Part shown: in pieces, positions 1 to 5,624 of the stretch | Layout of the letters: each line of letters starts with the position of its first letter | Numbering within the stretch: the first letter of the stretch is position 1 | Source: an uncultured Pseudohongiella sp. | Lineage (GTDB): Bacteria; Pseudomonadota; Gammaproteobacteria; Pseudomonadales; Pseudohongiellaceae | Direction of reading: 5' to 3' | DNA length: 64,000 nt | NCBI GenBank assembly: GCA_951812715.1 | Contig: OX638323.1 | Coordinates: 186,001-250,000, forward strand | Made by a program: the position numbers and the translations under genes | Notes under the pieces: generated by a model | Databases searched by the model: none | Told to the model about the DNA's origin: nothing | What the model saw: the letters and a program-made list of their open reading frames with translations, nothing else

Positions 1-367
1 TTATCACTTGCTCGAGTGGGGTGACAAGATCGCCGGAGTCGTTCAGGCGGAAAAGGTCCAAATCGATGTGGTCAGATAGATCGGCTACGGTGCTCGGCCA
101 ACAGTTTTCATCTTGGACGACACACTGGTTGCCGGATAGCAGGGATTGTCGATAGTTATTTGATGCGGAAGCGACATGAAGCATGGCCGTTGCCGAATCA
201 AGTTCTCGCGAAGTGTTCAAGGATTGCGATTCGAGGGTTGAGTTGATATCTGAGAGCGCTTTATTGACGCCAGTTATAAAACCGAAGGAGAGGTATGAAA
301 TGAGCAGGCCTGCAAGAGCAATCGCTATGAGAAAATATTTATTTTTTAGGAGGGTTAGCGGTGTCAT
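1..367 (-). CDS. Prepilin-like / pilus minor subunit paralogue (3' end cut by window edge)
   Basis: An open frame starts with ATG at 367 and runs off the left edge after 122 codons without a stop. The N-terminus (MTPLTLLKNKYFLIAIALAG) carries one membrane helix at about residues 10-30 and lacks a prepilin leader with the usual G-cleavage site. Around residues 82-97 it has an NCWPSTVADL segment preceded by Cys. This resembles the NCWPDDMDEL segment of the prepilin-like protein at 8328-9146, so the two may be distant paralogues. Function is inferred only from this similarity and from the pilus operon nearby; the missing C-terminus could change the call. It is read away from the recombinase that follows. 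Confidence 0.5.
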   Translation of the reverse strand, partial: MTPLTLLKNKYFLIAIALAGLLISYLSFGFITGVNKALSDINSTLESQSLNTSRELDSATAMLHVASASNNYRQSLLSGNQCVVQDENCWPSTVADLSDHIDLDLFRLNDSGDLVTPLEQVI

Positions 368-772
368 TTCGGAAAATTCTCCCTAGGCCGTCAAGCTTTA
401 ACTCGCCTGGAGAGAATAACGAAGTATTTGCCGGCATGTAAATGGCGCTCCCCTCACGACACGACGGCCCGGACCGGCCTCTGTGCCGCAGTACGCGCGC
501 CGCGCATTTGCGGATAAAGTGATCAAGGCGTGGAACAGGCTGAGACAGTTGTCGATAGACGAAATCTTGCGCACCAGAGTGCCGTGAAATACTAAACGCA
601 GGGTCGTGCTGAGAGTTAGTGCACAAAACGGCCCTTCCTGGGCGGTGAATATCACTAGATGCCACCGAATCCGGTGGCGATTTTGACTATGGGTGCTTTG
701 TCGACGTGCGCAGAGCTGGTGACCGTCGCCGCGATATCGACGTCACGGTTGCGGTGGCGGTAGTGAAATTCA
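368..772. other. Non-coding stretch with small inverted repeats
   Basis: No convincing gene is seen here; frames on both strands have unnatural composition and no ribosome binding site. It contains a gccaccg/cggtggc hairpin at 661-678 and the GTGA-N3-TCAC dyad at 645-655, which belongs to a family of similar dyads in the first 4.4 kb. Confidence 0.5.
645..655. promoter_or_regulatory. GTGA-N3-TCAC dyad (family member 1)
   Basis: GTGA-ATA-TCAC, an 11-bp dyad with 4-bp arms. It matches the core of the better conserved sites at 760-776 and 4346-4358. Possible operator; the binding protein is unknown. Confidence 0.3.
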
Positions 773-776
773 CTAC
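760..776. promoter_or_regulatory. GTAGTGA-N3-TCACTAC palindrome (family member 2)
   Basis: A 17-bp palindrome with 7-bp perfect arms around AAT. It overlaps the last codons of the ribbon-helix-helix gene (773-1039). The same AGTGA-N3-TCACT core recurs at 4346-4358. Ribbon-helix-helix proteins often bind short dyads like this, so it may be that protein's operator, but no direct evidence exists in the sequence. Confidence 0.35.
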
Positions 777-1039
777 AAGGTGAGCAGATCCGCTAGTGCA
801 GCGTCCCTGGCTTCGACCGCGGCCGCGGCGACCTTGCCGGCGGCGACGTATTGATCGATCTTTCGACGAAGGATTTTTATATCTTGGCGGAGCTGATCGA
901 CCTGGTCGAGTCGGGTGGGGTAGTCAGCCAAGGCCGCGAATATCGCCCGGGAGGCCGTGGTCTCGCCGAGGCGCTCCTGTACCTTGTTGATTATGTCTCG
1001 ATCCTGCTGGGAGCGGATTCTCAGGCTCATGTGCTGCAT
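773..1039 (-). CDS. Small ribbon-helix-helix DNA-binding protein
   Basis: An 88-residue protein. The N-terminal 45 residues read as a short beta strand (MSLRIRSQQDRD) followed by two helices (IINKVQERLGETTASRAIFAAL). This is the pattern of CopG/Arc-type ribbon-helix-helix proteins of mobile elements. Residues 45-70 are a likely coiled coil and the tail is Ala-rich. AGGAGG lies 9 nt before ATG 1039; a second ATG at 1030 is possible. It is read from the side that carries the phased TGGGTGCA array (1065-1311), which could be its control region. Likely role is transcriptional regulation of the element or an accessory role in recombination or relaxation; the exact role is not known. Confidence 0.6.
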   Translation of the reverse strand: MQHMSLRIRSQQDRDIINKVQERLGETTASRAIFAALADYPTRLDQVDQLRQDIKILRRKIDQYVAAGKVAAAAVEARDAALADLLTL

Positions 1040-1064
1040 GGGAAAGGACCTCCTGGTTTGGTCA

Positions 1065-1311
1065 TGGGTGCATTTCGAGCGCTGGCCACTACTCGAGCTG
1101 GGAAAAGTGGGTGCAAAAGCGCGCGGCCGCTCCGAAGCCTGGCGTGTGTTTTGGGTGCATTATCGTCGAGCCGCGGTGTTGCCGGCAATCAAGAATGGGT
1201 GCAAAAGAGTGCTCGGGCGCCGGCGTCTGTAGGGAATTATGGGTGCAGTTTTTCGGCCGGCCGAGCGGATCGTGCCCGGCGCCGCCGGCGTTGAAGGGAT
1301 AAATGAGTGCA
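1065..1311. repeat. Phased array of TGGGTGCA repeats at 44-bp spacing
   Basis: Exact copies of TGGGTGCA begin at 1065, 1108, 1152, 1196 and 1240 (spacings 43, 44, 44, 44); a variant TGAGTGCA begins at 1304. The inserts between copies are GC-rich, unrelated in sequence and partly self-complementary. The array fills the space between the recombinase 3' end (1322) and the start of the ribbon-helix-helix gene (1039). The copies are too short for a CRISPR. Arm-type recombinase sites, operators or replication iterons are possible. Confidence 0.75.
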
Positions 1312-1321
1312 TTTGACAAAA

Positions 1322-2500
1322 TCATTTTGGGTGGGTGGCTACTTGTGCGTACAAGGATTTGTTTCGAGCCGATGCGTGCCGCTCTGATCGCTCGACATCG
1401 ATGTAAAGATCGGTAGTTGCAATGGAACTGTGACCTGCATCGTCACGGACGTGTTCGCACGGACGGTGCTTGACGTCTTCTGAAATACCCGTGTGTCGCA
1501 GCCAGTGGACTGTGGCGACGGCCAATCGTTCGGACTTTTGATGTAATCCGTTTTCAACCATGAGAAGTGCGGCACGGTCAAAGCATTCCTGAACAAGGTG
1601 ACGGATGTGTCGCGAACTCGTTACTGCTCCGGAACTGTTGAGCTTGTGGATCAAGGGAACTGATTCGCCGTGAGACGGGAGAGGCCCAAGGCCTCGGGAT
1701 ATTCTGTAGCGTTTGAGGGCATCAAGCATTTCATCACTGACGGCGATTTCACGCTCCTTGTTCCCCTTGCCGACGGTGAAGAACCACCATTTGCCATCCT
1801 GGTCGCGCTGGAAATGGCCCATTAGTGGGCGCCAGAGAGGCGTATCGACGAGCTCGGAAATACGGAGATACATGGCGAAAAGCGCGCTGATGATAAAGAG
1901 CGTGCGTTCGTGCTTGTACGGATTTTCGGCAGCCATGGTTGTTGCGGCTTTGATAACGAAGTCCCATTGCAGTTTCGAAAGTCGGCGGTTTTGTCTTTGT
2001 TCCTGGCGGCTGCGGAGATATCGGCTCTTGAGGCGGGCTCGAGATGTAGGGTTCGCGGTCGCGTGATTTTCCTGGATCAGAAAATTGAAGAAACTACTGA
2101 GAACAGCAAATAACGATCGCAGGGAAGATTGTGAAAGAGAATATTCGCAGGATGTGGTTACGTAAGGCCGCCAATCTGGATTCGGTATACGGATATTTTC
2201 AAGGACGATGAATCGTCTAACGATCGATCTCCCGATCCAGTCCTTGGGCGGGTGACGCGCAAAGTCGACATAAGCTTCGAAGTCAAGTTGCGAGATTTGG
2301 GACAGGGGCGTTCGGCGGATGATCCAGCACCAGCCAAGGAAATGTTCGATTTCCCGTCGGTACGTGTTGAAGGTGTCTGGACTGCCCCGGTAGTGGAAAA
2401 GGAATTGGCTTGCGATCTGGAAATCGGCAAGTGCGGCCGGAGGGGATTCACCGAGCCATTGGCTAACGTCTTGAAGGTGAAAACGAAAGGGGTTTTGCAT
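1322..2500 (-). CDS. Tyrosine recombinase / integrase (XerC-like)
   Basis: A site-specific recombinase of about 392 residues. The N-terminal half is a SAM-like DNA-binding domain (residues about 30-150). The catalytic domain shows the whole set: Arg in YLRISELV (about 213), Lys in GKGNKER, HWLRH (H about 332, R about 335), GHSS (H about 357) and the nucleophile Tyr in TTDLYID (about 366). The frame is open 61 codons further upstream, but that extension looks unnatural and overlaps a plus-strand small ORF, so the MQNPFRFHL start at 2500 is preferred even though no strong ribosome site is visible. It may be the element's integrase. It also sits near pilus genes, as the R64 shufflon recombinase Rci does, though its sequence resembles plasmid/chromosomal XerC-like integrases more than Rci. 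Confidence 0.9.
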   Translation of the reverse strand: MQNPFRFHLQDVSQWLGESPPAALADFQIASQFLFHYRGSPDTFNTYRREIEHFLGWCWIIRRTPLSQISQLDFEAYVDFARHPPKDWIGRSIVRRFIVLENIRIPNPDWRPYVTTSCEYSLSQSSLRSLFAVLSSFFNFLIQENHATANPTSRARLKSRYLRSRQEQRQNRRLSKLQWDFVIKAATTMAAENPYKHERTLFIISALFAMYLRISELVDTPLWRPLMGHFQRDQDGKWWFFTVGKGNKEREIAVSDEMLDALKRYRISRGLGPLPSHGESVPLIHKLNSSGAVTSSRHIRHLVQECFDRAALLMVENGLHQKSERLAVATVHWLRHTGISEDVKHRPCEHVRDDAGHSSIATTDLYIDVERSERHASARNKSLYAQVATHPK

Positions 2501-2658
2501 GAAATCGATGGAATCAAAAAAAGGTTGAGGGGGTAGATTCGATGGCGCAGAGGAAGGAGCTGTCACTGATTGTCTCCAGTTCAGGAAAAAGCATGGTAAA
2601 TTCGACACGGTAGTCAGTGCGGATCCACGAAGTCCGGGTATAATGAGGAACGAAGACA

Positions 2659-2868
2659 ATGGAATCAACTGTGAACCGATCATTGGTGATAGTGATTGGG
2701 CTGATGATAGCGTCCGCGATTCTTTTGGCTTGGGGAGTGAACTGCCTGATTCGGTTTTGGAGGGGGGAAAAGAGATCGGGTGGATCGAATCTTGTTAAAG
2801 GAATTGTTTTTACCTTGTTGGGGTCGAAGGGACTGATCTGGACGTTGAGTTTATTGTTTGGTGCGTAG
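2659..2868 (+). CDS. Small two-helix membrane protein
   Basis: A 69-residue protein with two hydrophobic segments (about residues 9-33 and 46-67) joined by a basic loop RFWRGEKRSG. GAGGA lies about 10 nt before ATG 2659. It is divergent from the recombinase and the frames opposite it are poor, which supports it as real. No family was recognised. It stands alone between the recombinase and radC, so context gives no function. Confidence 0.5.
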   Translation: MESTVNRSLVIVIGLMIASAILLAWGVNCLIRFWRGEKRSGGSNLVKGIVFTLLGSKGLIWTLSLLFGA

Positions 2869-3052
2869 ATGCTTGGCCAGACAGAAATGCAGTTTGGCAT
2901 GGTCGTGCGAAGAGGCTCCAAGATTGGGGTTTGATTACATGGATTGAGGCGTTGTGTGATAGTTCGTATCGAATTTAATTTTCCGGACGAACTATCATAA
3001 TGATTTAGGGTGTCTTGGGTAGTTAGATGAGTAATCACCTTGAGATTGGAAA

Positions 3053-3727
3053 TTACATGAGGCCGCGTTCGGCCAGAGATACCACCTGGGAGCTGCCGAC
3101 GATCAGGTGATCTAGCACACGGACATCGATTGTTTCAAGCGCCACGCGCAGTTTACGCGTAATGGCAATGTCGGCCTGGCTCGGTTCGGCGATACCAGAC
3201 GGATGATTGTGGGCCAGAATCACCGCGGCGGCGTTGTAGGTGATACAGCGTTCAACAACTTCTCTTGGGTAGACCGCGGCGCCGTCGATAGTGCCCTGGA
3301 ACAGTTCATCAAGTCGCAGGATGTGATGCTGGTTGGTCAGGAAGATGCAGCTGAAAATTTCGCTCTTGCAATAGCGGAAGCGTGCGCGCAGGTATTCCCT
3401 GGTGGCTTGGGAACTGCTCAGCACATCGCGATTTTGCACTTTCGCGTATAGCTGGCGGTGGCCAAGTTCACGCATGGCGGCGAGAGCCGCTGATTTGGCG
3501 GGCCCGATATTGGGCATTTTGGCGATGTGGCGCAAATCCGTGGACAAAACGCCGGCGAGGCCGTCGAAGCGGCAAAGGAGATCGCGCGCTAGGTCGAGGG
3601 CTGATTTGCCGTTTCCTCCGTTGCGCAGTAGAAGGGACAGTAGCTCGGCGTCGCTGAGGTTCTTGGCGCCGACATCGAAAATTTTCTCCCGGGGCTGCTC
3701 GAGCGCCGGCAAGGTGGTTGCGGTCAT
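3053..3727 (-). CDS. radC: RadC-like JAB-domain protein
   Basis: A 224-residue protein of the RadC (DUF2466) family, common on mobile elements. Residues about 65-95 form a helix-hairpin-helix-like segment (MPNIGPAKSAALAAMRELGHR). The C-terminal JAB/MPN metallo-domain has the metal-binding core LAHNHPSGIAEPSQAD. Length matches the family. GAGGAAACCGCC precedes ATG 3727. Despite the name, the family is not firmly a DNA-repair factor; its role on mobile elements is unresolved. The downstream side (2869-3052) has no gene. Confidence 0.9.
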   Translation of the reverse strand: MTATTLPALEQPREKIFDVGAKNLSDAELLSLLLRNGGNGKSALDLARDLLCRFDGLAGVLSTDLRHIAKMPNIGPAKSAALAAMRELGHRQLYAKVQNRDVLSSSQATREYLRARFRYCKSEIFSCIFLTNQHHILRLDELFQGTIDGAAVYPREVVERCITYNAAAVILAHNHPSGIAEPSQADIAITRKLRVALETIDVRVLDHLIVGSSQVVSLAERGLM

Positions 3728-3775
3728 GGCGGTTTCCTCGGATTGAAAGTCGTGGGTTTCGTGGAAAGGCTTTGG

Positions 3776-3973
3776 TCAGCTGGAAATGTTGGCCTCGATG
3801 ACGTACTGCATCAGTTCCCGGGCGGCAGCCCGCATGGCTGCGCAAGGATACTGATCGATGGCCTCGAACGGTTCTTCATCTGGGTGCCTGGTGTCGCCAG
3901 CCCATGCGACAAACTTTCCGTCTCCGGTTGGCTCGGCGGTGATTTGTATTTCGATTTTTAGGGTGAGTTTCAT
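3776..3973 (-). CDS. Small conserved-looking hypothetical protein
   Basis: A 65-residue protein, MKLTLKIEIQITAEPTGDGK and onward, with an amphipathic beta start and a helical C-terminus (AAMRAAARELMQYVIEA). It lies 48 bp upstream of radC on the same strand, so the two may share a transcript. The ribosome site is weak (CAGGAT close to ATG). It resembles small accessory proteins often found beside radC on mobile elements, but no family was recognised with confidence. Confidence 0.5.
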   Translation of the reverse strand: MKLTLKIEIQITAEPTGDGKFVAWAGDTRHPDEEPFEAIDQYPCAAMRAAARELMQYVIEANISS

Positions 3974-4260
3974 ATCCTGGTCTCACTTTACAACTGAAAG
4001 AAGAGCAAAAAGCCCAGAAAACGCGCCTGTAGCGTTCTGAGAGCGATTGGGGGTATCAGGATAAGGGTCAGGCCACGTTTGTGGCGTGGCGACTCTTCTG
4101 TGGTGAATATGACTGATTTGAGCTGGTTGGCATCGGTTGATGGGGCGATCCTCGGCGCGGTGGCCGCCGCACGCGCCCAATCAATCCGGTATGACGGTGT
4201 CCGGTGGGCTAGAGCCAGTTTTTAAAATTAGTGAAAACTACTAACATTGGTGTATGTAAT

Positions 4261-4273
4261 GGTGATTCTCACC
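4261..4273. promoter_or_regulatory. GGTGA-N3-TCACC dyad (family member 3)
   Basis: A 13-bp dyad with 5-bp perfect arms, about 290 bp upstream of the start at 3973. It matches the RGTGA-N3-TCACY pattern of the other sites. Confidence 0.3.
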
Positions 4274-4345
4274 AAGAGGTGGTAGTGAACGTGCTGCGAT
4301 CCAGAGGCCGGCCGACGAAATCTACGCGCTAAGTGGCTTGTGAGT

Positions 4346-4358
4346 AGTGATTTTCACT
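4346..4358. promoter_or_regulatory. AGTGA-N3-TCACT dyad (family member 4)
   Basis: AGTGA-TTT-TCACT, 5-bp perfect arms. It has the same arms as the palindrome at 760-776. It lies directly after the metalloprotease stop codon. Confidence 0.35.
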
Positions 4359-5558
4359 TTAATCGATATCGGTCGACCAGGTAACGACAAGCGGATGGGA
4401 GCCGTAATGGTAGACGCCGGGGGCATCGATCGATGAGTAGGCGATCCAGAAGGACAATGAAACTCCGTCGCCGATTCCCAGTTTCTCGCCGGTGATGGCG
4501 TTGGTGACCAACGGCCGTTCGTCGGCGTAATATTGATCCCATTCAAGCGTTGTCCAGACTGATACATCCACGATAGCGCCTTCTTCATATGCGCCGTTTC
4601 GGCCCAGAATGACGAAATCGTCGGCGTATCCGAGTTCTTCGAATTCGTACGCGGCCGGCAGCGGACCGTCGGCCCAGGGCTCCCAAAGTTCACCGCGCCG
4701 GGCATAGAAGACGTTATCGAGTTGCGCCAGGATATGGACGGCGCCGGCGACCTCGAAGTGCGCGGGATCGAAAACAATCGTGCCGAAGACGTCTACCTCG
4801 TTCCAGGGCCGAAAGGTTTCGCGGCGATCGATGCCGCCGTTGGAGGATGCGTAAGTAACGAAGTGGGCATGGGTAAGCGTGTCCGCGGTGGTGGCTGCCG
4901 AGATATAGGATGCGCAGCGGCCATAGTCTTGCAGCAGTACAGCCATGCCGCAGATGTCATCGTGTGTGATTCCTGCATAACCATCACCAGGGAGACTCAT
5001 CAAAGAACTGAGAATTTCGGTATGGCCCAATCCGAGTGCATGACCCAGTTCGTGCCCAGCCAGAGCCATGAATGACTCTTCTCTTCCGACGTACGGACCC
5101 GGCTCCTTATTCAAGAAAAAGATTACGGAGTCGGTGATACCTGGAACGGCCGGAGTATTAGCGCTGACCTCATAACGATAACCCCAGGCAGAACCCGTCC
5201 ACTGGAAAAGGTGCAGATTAGATCGAACTTGCGCGAAACCTCCAGCATTAATTTCGCAATTTTGTGTTGTGTTAAAACGGACGGTGTTCGGCTCATAACC
5301 AAGATGATTGCGCTGCCTGATACAATTATCAGGTAGTGATTCGGATGCGGCCTGGAGGTTCAATCCGGCCATGTCATTCCAGTTCTGTATCGCGATCCGA
5401 AACAGGTCATCCCAGGTATTCCCATCGGGACTGACGCCCGGCAAATCAATTCGCCAGGTCATTGTCTTGTCGTAAATCGTTACGGGATGGATCAATTCGA
5501 ATGCATGACCCGGGCGGCAAGCCAGGAACAGCACGCAGGCGATCAACAGGATTTTCAC
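4359..5558 (-). CDS. Secreted matrixin-like zinc metalloprotease
   Basis: A protein of about 399 residues that starts with GTG at 5558, preceded by GGAGG at good spacing; an upstream GTG at 5588 lacks such a site. The N-terminus is a signal peptide (VKILLIACVLFLACRPGHA). At about residue 170 is the full metzincin motif HELGHALGLGHT, followed about ten residues later by SLMSL, which fits the Met-turn of M10/matrixin-type proteases. The C-terminal roughly 190 residues are beta-rich and not recognised. It is the last gene of the long pilus/T4SS block, 66 bp after the thrombospondin-like repeat protein. It may process that protein or act on host or partner-cell surface proteins; both are inference. 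Confidence 0.85.
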   Translation of the reverse strand: MKILLIACVLFLACRPGHAFELIHPVTIYDKTMTWRIDLPGVSPDGNTWDDLFRIAIQNWNDMAGLNLQAASESLPDNCIRQRNHLGYEPNTVRFNTTQNCEINAGGFAQVRSNLHLFQWTGSAWGYRYEVSANTPAVPGITDSVIFFLNKEPGPYVGREESFMALAGHELGHALGLGHTEILSSLMSLPGDGYAGITHDDICGMAVLLQDYGRCASYISAATTADTLTHAHFVTYASSNGGIDRRETFRPWNEVDVFGTIVFDPAHFEVAGAVHILAQLDNVFYARRGELWEPWADGPLPAAYEFEELGYADDFVILGRNGAYEEGAIVDVSVWTTLEWDQYYADERPLVTNAITGEKLGIGDGVSLSFWIAYSSIDAPGVYHYGSHPLVVTWSTDID

Positions 5559-5624
5559 GGGCTTCTTCCTCCGTTGGGCGAAATGCACAACAGAAAAAAT
5601 ACTACCCTAAAGCAAGCCCTTGTG

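Larger units (their letters stand above)
3974..4358. other. Intergenic region with GTGA/TCAC dyads
   Basis: No gene is seen on either strand. The stretch holds the dyads at 4261-4273 and 4346-4358 and a looser TTAGT/ACTAA dyad at 4228-4244. It probably carries the promoter for the leftward gene at 3776-3973 and radC. Confidence 0.4.

Noticed and set aside
339..665. Minus-strand open frame over the start of the partial prepilin-like gene
   Set aside because: Overlaps the real start in another frame, no ribosome site, unnatural composition.
1065..1311. CRISPR array
   Set aside because: The repeats are 8 bp, spacers partly self-complementary, and no cas gene is present.
2514..3038. 174-codon minus frame opposite the small membrane protein
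   Set aside because: Antisense to a better plus-strand gene with a ribosome site; composition is unnatural.
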